Source: UBA3478 sp038134285 (GTDB taxonomy: Bacteria > Bacteroidota > Bacteroidia > Flavobacteriales > Flavobacteriaceae). Taken from it: a stretch of DNA of 64,000 nt. Within the stretch, counting starts at the first letter, position 1, and each line of letters opens with the position of its first letter. Both the position numbers and the translations under genes were made by a program. Under the pieces are notes generated by a model. The model was not told where the DNA came from. It searched no databases and saw nothing but the letters and a program-made list of their open reading frames with translations. The stretch spans positions 185,757-249,756 of the forward strand of contig JAYPUW010000001.1 of assembly GCA_038134285.1 (NCBI GenBank). Direction: 5' to 3'. Below, in pieces: positions 25,049-33,743 of the stretch.

Positions 25049-26083
25049 TTAGACGGGAAGATGGCTGCTCTGTTCCCAGAGATGGATCCAGTTCGACATC
25101 AAAGCCACCCAGTTCTCATTATCATTTAGACAGGCGATGTGCTTAAAGGCTGAGCCTCCTGCTTCAAGAAACTCTTCTTCACCCTCCATGGCGATTTCTT
25201 CAAGCGTCTCAAGGCAATCAGCGACAAAGGCAGGAGTGATCACGGCAAGGCGTTTTTTTCCTTCTTTAGCGAAGCGCTCAAACTCGTAATCGGTGTAAGG
25301 ACGCAGCCACTGATCTCCCGCCAATCGCGACTGAAATGAACTACTGACCTTTTCGACGTCTAGCCCCAGATACGAACGAACCGCCTCTGTGGTGGCAAAA
25401 CACTGGTGGCGGTAACAGGTATGGTGCGCGACTGAGTTTACGCTACAGCATTGTCCGTCAATTTTACAGTGAAATTTGGTTGGATCTGACTTGCGGATAT
25501 GTCGCTCAGGGATTCCGTGATAAGAAAACAATAGGTGATCGTATTCGTAGTCTTTCAATTGTGCTTTAATACTATCTCCTAACACCTTAATGTAATCGGC
25601 GCTCTTGTAGAAGGCTCCCAACGTATCCATCTTCATATGTTTGAAATGCTTTTGCTGCTCTTCAAGTGCCTTAACCACTACCGTTTCATAGCTGCTCATT
25701 GCGTAGTGCGGATAGAGGGGTACCAATAATACCTCATCAACCCCTTTGGCGTCCAGTTCTACCAATGCCTTATGAATACTCATGCGGCCATAGCGCATAC
25801 CTAAGGCCACCGGGAGTTCAGTCTGCGCTTGCACTTTTTTCTGAAAACGCTCAGAAATCACAATCAGTGGAGATCCCTCTTCCCACCAAATCTTAGCATA
25901 AGCCATTGCCGAACGTTTAGGGCGAACGTTTAAGATTATCCCTCTCACCAACAAGGCTCTGAGCGACGCTGGCACGTCGATCACGCGTTTGTCCATAAGA
26001 AATTCATCGAGATAAGGCTTCACCGCTTTTTTGGTCGGTGCATCTGGCGAACCCAGATTTACAAGTAGTACTCCTTTCTTCAC
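25049..26083 (-). CDS. hemH: Ferrochelatase
   Basis: HemH inserts ferrous iron into protoporphyrin IX. The 344-residue product starts KKGVLLVNLGSPDAP and has the active-site LLFSYHGIPERHI (H189). I choose the GTG at 26083, because the longer frame begins at a TTG that overlaps a -7 box, and because family members start here. Residues 206-228 form a cysteine-rich insert with C206, C212, C213, C223 and C228, which could bind a metal cluster. It is the last gene on this strand, next to the AraC regulator and opposite the rest of the heme genes. Confidence 0.92.
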   Translation of the reverse strand: MKKGVLLVNLGSPDAPTKKAVKPYLDEFLMDKRVIDVPASLRALLVRGIILNVRPKRSAMAYAKIWWEEGSPLIVISERFQKKVQAQTELPVALGMRYGRMSIHKALVELDAKGVDEVLLVPLYPHYAMSSYETVVVKALEEQQKHFKHMKMDTLGAFYKSADYIKVLGDSIKAQLKDYEYDHLLFSYHGIPERHIRKSDPTKFHCKIDGQCCSVNSVAHHTCYRHQCFATTEAVRSYLGLDVEKVSSSFQSRLAGDQWLRPYTDYEFERFAKEGKKRLAVITPAFVADCLETLEEIAMEGEEEFLEAGGSAFKHIACLNDNENWVALMSNWIHLWEQSSHLPV

Positions 26084-26104
26084 AATAACAATTTTTTGGT
26101 GGCA

Positions 26105-26137
26105 CAAAAATACGGCCTAGCGCTTGAAATCGGCCAA
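26105..26137 (-). promoter_or_regulatory. Probable hemH promoter (TTG-N22-TATTTTTG)
   Basis: On the minus strand a TTG (26135-26137) is followed after 22 bases by TATTTTTG (26105-26112), matching TAnnTTTG. It overlaps the 3' end of the AraC gene and lies 21 bases before the GTG start of hemH. Confidence 0.5.
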
Positions 26138-26980
26138 GTACTTCTTAGGGGTAGTGCCAAATTTCTTTTTAAAGGCCGCTATAAAATGACTGGCCGTACT
26201 GTATCCGACGCGTGCCCCCACATCTGCTACACTATGGGTGTTGGTCAACAACAGCTTACGCGCATAATCGAGTTTATAGTCGAGTAAAAAGGCGTAGACC
26301 GAATCGCCGTAGACCTCTTTAAATCCTTCTTTTAGTCTACCAATCGGTAGGTCAACCTGATCGGCAAGTGCCTCTAAACTTGGCGGCTCAGCCATAGAGG
26401 CGATGAGCACGTCTTTTGCCTTTCTGATCTTTCTCATATTCTCATCGTCGGCCAAATACGGACACTTTTCAAGATCAGCATCGCCTACTCTATTGAAATA
26501 GAGCGCCATGATCTCGAGCGCTTTGGCCTTGAAGTACAGGCGTTGCACCGACGAATGCAGGCTGTAGTACATCATCTGATTGAGTGGAATAGCCATGGAC
26601 GGACGGATTTCATCCTGGCTGTAGTATTTCTTCTCAGGCGCATTGCCTTCAAAAAACGGTATAACTTTGCTCTCTTCTGAAAACCAGATATGCAATTGTT
26701 CAAGGTCAATCACGATAGACAGCACAGACCCTCCAGCCCCCAATTCAAGGTCAATGGGTAATGCCTTCTGCGTATTAAAAAGTAACAACATTTGATCTTC
26801 TTGCGCCTCGAGTTGATAACTACGGTTGTTGTACCAAAATTGCGCATGACCCTTAAGCACAAAATGAAACTGCACCGCCTCAAGCGAGAGCTGATCGTGC
26901 TGATATCTTCTGCGTTCGTTTTCGCTCTCAAAACGGTAGACCGAGCAGCGGTCGTTAATTTGAAAAACTGAAGGCTTCAT
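26117..26980 (-). CDS. AraC-family transcriptional regulator beside heme genes
   Basis: The 287-residue protein has an N-terminal ligand-binding-type beta domain (about residues 1-150) and a C-terminal double helix-turn-helix of the AraC type (about 195-287; LPIGRLKEGFKEVYGDSVYA and VGYSTASHFIAAFKKKFGTTPKKY). It is divergent from hemA across 231 bp and upstream of hemH on its own strand, so it is a good candidate for a heme-pathway regulator. A 14-base repeat in the divergent region touches its start codon. The ligand is unknown. Confidence 0.88.
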   Translation of the reverse strand: MKPSVFQINDRCSVYRFESENERRRYQHDQLSLEAVQFHFVLKGHAQFWYNNRSYQLEAQEDQMLLLFNTQKALPIDLELGAGGSVLSIVIDLEQLHIWFSEESKVIPFFEGNAPEKKYYSQDEIRPSMAIPLNQMMYYSLHSSVQRLYFKAKALEIMALYFNRVGDADLEKCPYLADDENMRKIRKAKDVLIASMAEPPSLEALADQVDLPIGRLKEGFKEVYGDSVYAFLLDYKLDYARKLLLTNTHSVADVGARVGYSTASHFIAAFKKKFGTTPKKYLADFKR

Positions 26981-27157
26981 TTAGCGTTATTTTTTAAAAA
27001 TTAAAGATACTTCAATTCGTGAATTGCTAATTTAAAAAGAGTCTAAATAAAATAATCCTCTTTTAAAGCTCTGTAATACTGCGAATTATAAAAAATACCG
27101 CTCGACCCAACAACAATTAACACCCTTTAGCATCTCCGCGACGTTTAGCGTTATTTT
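26980..27157 (+). repeat. Direct repeat TTTAGCGTTATTTT in the AraC/hemA divergent region
   Basis: An exact 14-mer occurs at 26980-26993 and again at 27144-27157 in the same orientation, 164 bp apart. The first touches the start codon of the AraC gene; the second ends 17 bases before the hemA -7 box. The pair looks like two operators for a local regulator. Confidence 0.55.
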
Positions 27158-27174
27158 AAGCTAAGTTCTACTCT

Positions 27175-27182
27175 TAATTTTG
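27175..27182 (+). promoter_or_regulatory. TAATTTTG -7 box of the hem operon
   Basis: TAATTTTG fits TAnnTTTG and lies 29 bases before the hemA start. The expected -33 region holds the TTTAGCGTTATTTT repeat instead of a TTG, which would suit an activator-dependent promoter. Confidence 0.5.
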
Positions 27183-27211
27183 TGTTGCTTTTGAAGCAGG
27201 TAACCTAAAAG

Positions 27212-28459
27212 ATGCTCGAAAACTTTTACGCCATTGGCGTTAGCTATATCAAGACCGACGCAGAGACGCGAGGTAAATTCAGTATTGACGGAGCCCGTGG
27301 CGAAGCTTTAAGCCAGGACGCCCGCAAAATGGGCATTGAGGCTTTGCTCGTTATCTCTACCTGTAACCGCACCGAACTCTACGGATTTGCCACTTCACCA
27401 GAACAACTCATCGACCTATTGTGTATACACACCAAGGGAAACACCGCGCTCTTCAGGGCTGAAGGCTACGTTTTTCAAAACGAGAATGCCCTTAGCCATC
27501 TCTTTAGAGTGGGTACAGGACTTGATAGTCAAATCTTAGGCGATTTCGAGATTATCTCTCAAATCAAGCAGGCCTTCAGAAGGTCAAAGGCCTTGAAATT
27601 GAGCAACGTGTATTTAGAGCGCCTAGTAAACGCGGTCACTCAAGCGTCAAAGCGAATCAAAAATCAAACTGAAATTTCAAGTGGAGCCACTTCGGTTTCG
27701 TTCGCCTCGGTGCGCTATTTGCTCGAGAACATCCCTGACATCAGCGAGAAGAGCTTACTGCTTTTTGGAACAGGAAAGATCGGACGCAATACCTGTGAAA
27801 ACCTTGTAAAGCACACGAGCAACAAGCACATCACCCTCATCAACCGCACCCGCTCAACCGCCGAGGAAATTGCCGGTAAGTTTGAGCTCAATGTCAAAGG
27901 GTATGAAGATCTTCAATCCGAAATCCGTAAAGCCGATGTGCTAATCGTGGCAACAAGTGCTCAAAAACCAACGGTCACTAAAGCCTTGCTTTACCTCAAG
28001 AAACCGCTCACCATTCTAGATCTTTCAGTGCCAAAGAACGTGGCCTCAGAAGTAACCGAGCTTGACAAAGTAAAGGTTGTAGATATTGATGACCTTTCAA
28101 AAATTACTGACGACACCTTAGAGCGCAGAAAATCTCAAGTGCCTATGGCAGAAGCGATCATTGCAGAAATACAGGGTGAATTTTTGACGTGGGCTGAGAA
28201 CCGCAAATTTGCCGCTACAATAGCAGCATTAAAGGAGCGTCTCAGCCAATTCAAAGAAGAAGAGCGCGCCTTCCTCCTCAAAAAATCTAAAAACACTTCT
28301 GGAGCCAAACACAGTGAAGTCATCGACGATTTCGGTGACAGACTGGTACAGAAAATTACCAAGCAATTTGCCAATTTCTTGCGCGCAAGCGACGACGATC
28401 TTGAGCAAAAGATGCAGCTAATAGAGTCCCTTTTTGAACTCGAAAAAGAAGGCGAATGA
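27212..28459 (+). CDS. hemA: Glutamyl-tRNA reductase
   Basis: HemA reduces glutamyl-tRNA(Glu) to glutamate-1-semialdehyde, the first committed step to heme by the C5 route. The 415-residue product has catalytic C51 in VISTCNRTELYG, the FRVGTGLDSQILGDFEI block near residues 97-113, the NADPH-binding LLFGTGKIGRNTCENL near 185-200 and a C-terminal dimerisation helix. It leads the plus-strand heme operon and overlaps hemC by four bases. No hemL gene for the next step is in the window. Confidence 0.95.
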   Translation: MLENFYAIGVSYIKTDAETRGKFSIDGARGEALSQDARKMGIEALLVISTCNRTELYGFATSPEQLIDLLCIHTKGNTALFRAEGYVFQNENALSHLFRVGTGLDSQILGDFEIISQIKQAFRRSKALKLSNVYLERLVNAVTQASKRIKNQTEISSGATSVSFASVRYLLENIPDISEKSLLLFGTGKIGRNTCENLVKHTSNKHITLINRTRSTAEEIAGKFELNVKGYEDLQSEIRKADVLIVATSAQKPTVTKALLYLKKPLTILDLSVPKNVASEVTELDKVKVVDIDDLSKITDDTLERRKSQVPMAEAIIAEIQGEFLTWAENRKFAATIAALKERLSQFKEEERAFLLKKSKNTSGAKHSEVIDDFGDRLVQKITKQFANFLRASDDDLEQKMQLIESLFELEKEGE

Positions 28460-29352
28460 GCACTGCAGTTCGCATAGGAACACGAGATAGTACCTTGGCC
28501 CTTTGGCAGGCCGAAAAGGTGAAGCGTGAATTAGAACTGCGCGGAACTTCTTGTGAAATCGTGACGATTAAGTCAGAAGGAGACCTCAATCTCAGCACCC
28601 CTATTTATCAAATGGGGTTGACGGGCGTGTTCACCAAAACTCTTGATGCAGCGCTGTTGAGCAATCGCATCGACTTGGCGGTGCATTCGCTCAAAGACGT
28701 CCCAACCCTTTTAGCAGAGGGGCTGACCCTTGCTGCCACACTCAAACGGGCCAATTCGCAAGACGTACTTGTAAAAGGCGGTAATCCGAATTCGCATACC
28801 ATTGCAACCGGCAGTTTAAGGCGTAAGGCGCAATGGCTACATCGTTTTTCTAAAGATCAGGTAATTGGTCTGCGTGGCAATATTCATACCCGCTTAAGTA
28901 AGGTCGCCGAGCAACACATTAAGGGTGGAATCTTCGCGGCCGCAGGACTAGAACGCCTGGGCATAGACACCTCGGCTTTAGAACCCTTAGACTGGATGAT
29001 TCCTGCTCCCGCACAAGGAGCCATCGCCATCGCCACACGTCAAGATGACGAACAAGTAATTAGCGCCTGTACACCTCTAAACGACGAGAACACGGCGCTA
29101 GCCGTAACCCTAGAACGAGAGTTTTTGAGAAGACTCGAAGGTGGGTGCAGTTCTCCGATCGGAGCCTATGCATCTGTCGAAAACGACACGCTTCACTTTA
29201 AAGGTGGGCTTTTCAGCCTAGACGGATCAGAGGCTATTGTCGTTGAACGCAATATGTCAAAATCAACCGCCATAGAGCAGATCGATGCCTTGGTTCAGGA
29301 AGTATTGGAAAATGGCGGAAGAGCCGTTTTAATAAAGATTCGTAATGGCTAA
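28456..29352 (+). CDS. hemC: Hydroxymethylbilane synthase (porphobilinogen deaminase)
   Basis: HemC joins four porphobilinogens into hydroxymethylbilane. The 298-residue enzyme has the RIGTRDSTLALWQAEKVK opening, the AVHSLKDVPT block near residues 75-84, the arginine-rich TGSLRRKAQW near 118-127, and the dipyrromethane-cofactor cysteine C231 in LEGGCSSPIGA. It overlaps hemA by four bases and hemD by eight, so translation is coupled. Confidence 0.95.
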   Translation: MSTAVRIGTRDSTLALWQAEKVKRELELRGTSCEIVTIKSEGDLNLSTPIYQMGLTGVFTKTLDAALLSNRIDLAVHSLKDVPTLLAEGLTLAATLKRANSQDVLVKGGNPNSHTIATGSLRRKAQWLHRFSKDQVIGLRGNIHTRLSKVAEQHIKGGIFAAAGLERLGIDTSALEPLDWMIPAPAQGAIAIATRQDDEQVISACTPLNDENTALAVTLEREFLRRLEGGCSSPIGAYASVENDTLHFKGGLFSLDGSEAIVVERNMSKSTAIEQIDALVQEVLENGGRAVLIKIRNG

Positions 29353-30010
29353 GATTCTTAGCACCAAAATACAAGAAGATGCCGTTTATGAGCGTCTGTT
29401 GGCTGCGGGCCATGTGCTCACACAATACAACGCGCTTGAGGCAGAAAGCTTTCCGTTCTGTGCGGCCCCTTATCCGGTTTACGTGTGCAGCAGTCAAAAC
29501 GCCGTTGCCGCACTCAAAGAATACTGGCACCGCCAAGACCAAAATACCTTTCAGGCTGCGAAATGGTTTTGTGTGGGCGAAAAAACAGCCAAAGCATTAG
29601 AAGTGCTAGGCGTTCAGGTGATGGCCACAGCAGAGAATGCAACAGCCCTCATTGAAAATCACCTCAAACCACTTGAGACCAAAATTTTGTGGTTTACCGG
29701 GGTTCGAAAAACAACGGCTTTAGAAAACTTTATTCGAGAAAAAGGCTGCGATTACATGGATTGCTATATGACTCGTGCTGTTCAAAAATCTTTCTCTCAA
29801 GACTTCGATGCTGTTTTGTTTTTTAGTCCAAGCGGTATCGAAAGCTACCTTAAAAACAATCGCCTGAAGAGCTCTACGCTAGCCTGCTGCATGGGTGAGA
29901 CCACTGCTGAGGCTGCTAAGGTACACACCACGAATCTGCTTGTCTCAAAGAAAGCAAGCAGCATGAGCCTCGTCGTTGAGGTGATCAACCACTTTAAAAA
30001 AGAACTATGA
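29345..30010 (+). CDS. hemD: Uroporphyrinogen-III synthase
   Basis: HemD closes the linear tetrapyrrole into uroporphyrinogen III. The 221-residue sequence is poorly conserved as usual for this family, but shows the two-domain pattern with VYVCSSQNAVAALKEY near residues 45-60, FCVGEKTAKALEVLGV near 76-91, VLFFSPSGIESYL near 158-170 and ACCMGETTAEAAK. Its place between hemC and hemE, overlapping both, makes the call secure. It is among the least conserved heme enzymes, so identification rests partly on context. Confidence 0.88.
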   Translation: MAKILSTKIQEDAVYERLLAAGHVLTQYNALEAESFPFCAAPYPVYVCSSQNAVAALKEYWHRQDQNTFQAAKWFCVGEKTAKALEVLGVQVMATAENATALIENHLKPLETKILWFTGVRKTTALENFIREKGCDYMDCYMTRAVQKSFSQDFDAVLFFSPSGIESYLKNNRLKSSTLACCMGETTAEAAKVHTTNLLVSKKASSMSLVVEVINHFKKEL

Positions 30011-31035
30011 CAACTCCTAAAAACGATCTTTATCTCAAAGCCCTTCGCGGAGAAGCCGTAAGCCGCCCACCCGTATGGATGATGCGTCAGGCCGGGCGTT
30101 ATTTACCGGAATTCATGGAGCTAAGAGAGAAGTACGACTTCTTTACACGCTGTCAGACTCCTGAGCTTGCCTCTGAAATAACCGTACAACCCCTAAGACG
30201 ATTCGGTATGGATGCTGCGATTTTGTTTAGCGACATCTTAGTAGTGCCGCAGGCCATGAACATTGAAGTTGAGATGCGCCCAGGCTTTGGCCCTTATTTG
30301 CCGAACCCTATTAGAACCAAAGAAGACCTGGATCGCGTCATTGTTCCTGATGTTCAAGAGACCTTGGGCTATGTTTTTGATGCGGTGAAAATGACCCTAG
30401 AAAAGCTCGACAATAGTGTTCCCCTGATCGGGTTCGCCGGTTCGCCTTGGACCATTTTATGCTACAGCGTTCAAGGCCAAGGAAGCAAGAGCTTTGACCT
30501 TGCCAAGTCACTTTGCTTCTCTCAACCCGAGGTAGCACATGCGCTATTGCAAAAGATCACTGTGACGACCATCGCCTACCTAAAAGCCAAGGTAGCCGCA
30601 GGCGTTCACGCCCTCCAAATTTTTGATTCATGGGGGGGCATGTTGGGCCCAGAGGACTACAACGAATTTTCGCTTCAGTACATGCGCCAAATTGTAGATG
30701 CACTCAAAGACTTGGCTCCAATAACCCTGTTCGGAAAAGGCTGCTGGTTTGCCCTTTCAGACATGGCCGAAACAGGGGCCTCAGCGCTCGGAGTAGACTG
30801 GACGTGTTCTCCACGAAATGCTCGCTACCTCAGCAAAGGCAAAATCACGCTTCAAGGAAATTATGACCCTGCAAGACTGCTTTCTCCGGTTTCACGCATA
30901 AAGGCAGACGTGCGCCAAATGATAGACGGATTCGGTAAAGATCGTTACATTGTCAACTTAGGGCATGGCATACTGCCTAACATTCCCGTCGAACATGCCA
31001 AAGCATTCATCGACGCTGTAAAGAGCTACCGCTAA
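30007..31035 (+). CDS. hemE: Uroporphyrinogen decarboxylase
   Basis: HemE removes four acetate carboxyls to make coproporphyrinogen III. The 342-residue protein has the hallmark RPPVWMMRQAGRYLPEF near residues 20-36, LFSDILVVPQAMN near 74-86, LIGFAGSPWTILCY near 140-153, and IFDSWGGMLGPEDY near 203-216. It overlaps hemD by four bases. The next gene, hemF, follows after 23 bases. Confidence 0.95.
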   Translation: MTTPKNDLYLKALRGEAVSRPPVWMMRQAGRYLPEFMELREKYDFFTRCQTPELASEITVQPLRRFGMDAAILFSDILVVPQAMNIEVEMRPGFGPYLPNPIRTKEDLDRVIVPDVQETLGYVFDAVKMTLEKLDNSVPLIGFAGSPWTILCYSVQGQGSKSFDLAKSLCFSQPEVAHALLQKITVTTIAYLKAKVAAGVHALQIFDSWGGMLGPEDYNEFSLQYMRQIVDALKDLAPITLFGKGCWFALSDMAETGASALGVDWTCSPRNARYLSKGKITLQGNYDPARLLSPVSRIKADVRQMIDGFGKDRYIVNLGHGILPNIPVEHAKAFIDAVKSYR

Positions 31036-31058
31036 CCTAACCCTAACCCACGAGTGCC

Positions 31059-31961
31059 TTGAAAGATCAATTCTACGCCTACATCCAAACCCTGCAAGAC
31101 CATATTTGTGCCGCCCTTGAGGCCGAAGACGGTAAGGCCGCCTTTCAAGAAGACCTGTGGGATCGGCCCGGAGGTGGGGGCGGACGCACCCGCATCATCG
31201 AAAACGGAGACGTTTTCGAGAAGGGCGGCGTGAACATCTCCGCGGTACATGGAGAGCTCCCCGATAGCATGAAGGCCTATTTCAATGTGAAAGAAGGTGA
31301 CTTTTTTGCCTGTGGCCTTTCGATGGTGATCCATCCGAAAAACCCAATGGTGCCCACAGTGCATGCCAACTGGAGGTATTTTGAGCTCTACAACTCAGCG
31401 GGTGAAGTCGTAGACTCATGGTTCGGAGGGGGGCAAGATCTGACGCCCTATTACCTATTTGACGAGGATGCTGAGCATTTTCATAACATCTGCAAACGTG
31501 CCTGCGACGCCCACGACCCTGATTTTTATAAAACCTACAAGAAACAATGCGACAACTATTTCTGGAACACCCATCGCAATGAGGCGAGAGGTATTGGAGG
31601 GCTTTTCTTTGACTACCTGAAAGCGCGACCTGAGCGCAGCATGCAGCAGTGGTACGACTTTGTGACTGAAGTGGGTAACAGTTTCATCGAAGCCTATGTT
31701 CCAATCGTTCGGAAAAGAAAAGGTTTGAGTTACATGTCAGAACAAAAAGAATGGCAAGAAGTCCGCAGAGGTCGCTACGTAGAGTTCAATCTGGTACACG
31801 ACAAGGGAACCCTCTTTGGCCTTAAAACAAACGGACGCATCGAAAGTATCTTAATGAGCCTTCCGCCACATGTTCAATGGAAATACAACTACAGTCCTAG
31901 ACCAGGCACTGAAGAAGCGCGCCTTATAGAGGTCCTTGAAAAACCAAAAGCATGGGTGTAG
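31059..31961 (+). CDS. hemF: Oxygen-dependent coproporphyrinogen-III oxidase
   Basis: HemF uses O2 to make protoporphyrinogen IX, so the organism has an aerobic route. The 300-residue protein shows the family blocks: the WDRPGGGGGRTRIIENGDVFEKGGVN region (landmark about residues 34-59), HANWRYFEL near 100-108, WFGGGQDLTPYY near 121-132 and RRGRYVEFNLVHDKGT near 234-249. A TTG at 31059 is the likely start, since no ATG lies near the conserved N-terminus. It overlaps phzF by ten bases. No hemN is in the window. Confidence 0.93.
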   Translation: MKDQFYAYIQTLQDHICAALEAEDGKAAFQEDLWDRPGGGGGRTRIIENGDVFEKGGVNISAVHGELPDSMKAYFNVKEGDFFACGLSMVIHPKNPMVPTVHANWRYFELYNSAGEVVDSWFGGGQDLTPYYLFDEDAEHFHNICKRACDAHDPDFYKTYKKQCDNYFWNTHRNEARGIGGLFFDYLKARPERSMQQWYDFVTEVGNSFIEAYVPIVRKRKGLSYMSEQKEWQEVRRGRYVEFNLVHDKGTLFGLKTNGRIESILMSLPPHVQWKYNYSPRPGTEEARLIEVLEKPKAWV

Positions 31962-32776
31962 TAGATCACCACATATTGCCACTGTATCAGGTCGACGCCT
32001 TCAGCGAAAACGTATTCGAAGGAAACCCGGCCGCGGTATGTATACTTAATGAGGCCTTAGACGTTGCAAGCATGCAATCCATTGCTGCTGAAAACAACCT
32101 CGCAGAGACCGCATTTGTTCGATTAGACACACAACCCTATGGGCTGCGCTGGTTCACTCCAACAACCGAAGTCGCGCTATGCGGTCATGCCACTTTGGCG
32201 TCTGCACATGTGCTCTTCAGTGAGAGGCTTGTGACTGCAGATCGCATTGACTTTCAAAGCCTACAATCAGGAGTTCTCTCAGTAAAAAGAGAGGCTGAAG
32301 GGAGATATACTCTTGATTTTCCGGCTGACCGCCTTGAGCCTTATGCGCTGAGCAATGTGCTCATGGAAGCTATTGGTGCACCTATAATCGATGCCGCTAA
32401 AGGGCAGACCGATTTAATTCTGAGATTAGACTCACCTGAGAGCGTTGCGCTCGCTTCACCCGATTTCGTTGCCATTAAAAGCTGGCCGTTTAGAGGAGTT
32501 ATTGTAACCGCCAAAGGTGAAGGAGAGATCGATTTTGTTTCGCGCTTTTTTGGCCCCGCAGTGGGCGTCGATGAAGACCCTGTGACCGGATCAGCGCACA
32601 CTTCACTAAGCGTCTATTGGGCAGAACGCCTTAAAAAAACAAATCTGTCGGCTTACCAAGCCTCTAAACGAGGCGGATCACTCATTTGCGAACTTGATGG
32701 CGCCCGCGTTAAACTATCTGGTAACGCGCGCCTTTATCTAAAAGGAGAAATTTATGTACCCCATCGTAAGAAATAG
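31952..32776 (+). CDS. PhzF-family isomerase/epimerase inside the heme operon
   Basis: The 274-residue protein belongs to the PhzF fold: FEGNPAAVCILNEAL near residues 18-32, the catalytic-Glu region AAENNLAETAFV near 41-52, the CGHATLASAHVLF block near 71-83 and the second-half DEDPVTGSAHTSL near 207-219. Family members isomerise small acids by general acid-base catalysis; substrates vary widely. It overlaps hemF by ten bases and hemB by 23, so it is translationally locked into the heme operon. No heme step is known to need it, and its role is open. Confidence 0.85.
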   Translation: MGVVDHHILPLYQVDAFSENVFEGNPAAVCILNEALDVASMQSIAAENNLAETAFVRLDTQPYGLRWFTPTTEVALCGHATLASAHVLFSERLVTADRIDFQSLQSGVLSVKREAEGRYTLDFPADRLEPYALSNVLMEAIGAPIIDAAKGQTDLILRLDSPESVALASPDFVAIKSWPFRGVIVTAKGEGEIDFVSRFFGPAVGVDEDPVTGSAHTSLSVYWAERLKKTNLSAYQASKRGGSLICELDGARVKLSGNARLYLKGEIYVPHRKK

Positions 32777-33743
32777 AAGGCTACGCCAAAATGCAGCTAT
32801 CAGAGCCCTTGTTCAAGAACATCAACTTAGTGTCAACGATTTTTTAGTCCCCCTATTCGTCGAAGAAGGTAAGGGCATTAAAGAAGAGATTCTCTCAATG
32901 CCCGGGCAGTACCGCTACAGCCTCGATGAATTGCCTAAAGAACTCGCCGAACTCAACGACCTAGGGCTTAAAGCCGTGCTTCTTTTCGCCAAGACTCCTC
33001 AATCTGTAAAAGACAATAAGGGCACTGAGGCCTACAATCCGAATGGTCTTATGCAGCGCGCCATTAAGGCCATAAAAAGTGCTCAGCCCGAGCTGTTGGT
33101 CTTCACCGATGTGGCCTTAGACCCTTATTCGGTTTACGGACACGACGGAATTGTCGAAGGCGGAAAGATTTTAAACGACCCTACGATTGAGGTCTTGTGT
33201 AAAATGAGCGTTTCACATGCTGATGCCGGAGCCGATTTTGTGGCGCCCAGCGACATGATGGATGGTCGTGTACTTCGAATCCGCGAAGCCTTAGATCAAG
33301 CAGGATACCCTGATGTAGGCATTCTCTCCTACGCAGCGAAATATGCCAGTGCACATTACGGACCCTTTAGAGATGCCTTAGATTCTGCGCCTGCGGCTCT
33401 AAAAGATATTCCTACAGACAAGAAAACCTATCAAATGGATCCTGCGAATCGCAAAGAAGCGATCAAAGAAGCTCTTATGGATCAAGACGAAGGGGCCGAC
33501 ATCCTCATGGTAAAACCCGGAATGCCCTATCTGGATATTGTTAGAGAACTAAACCATGTAACAGATCTTCCCATAGCCGTTTATCATGTCTCAGGAGAGT
33601 ATGCGATGGTAAAAGCAGCAGCCGCAAAAGGTTGGATTGACGAGCAAGCAGTGGTTATGGAGCAGCTCATGAGTTTCAAGAGAGCGGGAGCTTCTATCAT
33701 TGCTACCTATTTCGCAAAAGACGCTGCAAGGCTACTTATTTAA
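32754..33743 (+). CDS. hemB: Porphobilinogen synthase (delta-aminolevulinate dehydratase)
   Basis: HemB condenses two 5-aminolevulinates to porphobilinogen. The 329-residue enzyme has the two active-site lysines K196 (LSYAAKYAS) and K254 (LMVKPGMPYLD). At residues 119-132 the sequence reads DVALDPYSVYGHDG: the cysteines of zinc-type enzymes are replaced by aspartates, so this is a magnesium/alternative-metal type. It is the last gene of the hem operon; its final 12 bases overlap the convergent gene at 33732-35105. Confidence 0.95.
   Translation: MYPIVRNRRLRQNAAIRALVQEHQLSVNDFLVPLFVEEGKGIKEEILSMPGQYRYSLDELPKELAELNDLGLKAVLLFAKTPQSVKDNKGTEAYNPNGLMQRAIKAIKSAQPELLVFTDVALDPYSVYGHDGIVEGGKILNDPTIEVLCKMSVSHADAGADFVAPSDMMDGRVLRIREALDQAGYPDVGILSYAAKYASAHYGPFRDALDSAPAALKDIPTDKKTYQMDPANRKEAIKEALMDQDEGADILMVKPGMPYLDIVRELNHVTDLPIAVYHVSGEYAMVKAAAAKGWIDEQAVVMEQLMSFKRAGASIIATYFAKDAARLLI

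Noticed and set aside
26084..26107. Longer hemH starting at TTG 26107
   Set aside because: It overlaps a TAnnTTTG box, and relatives start at the KKGVLLVNLGSPD position.
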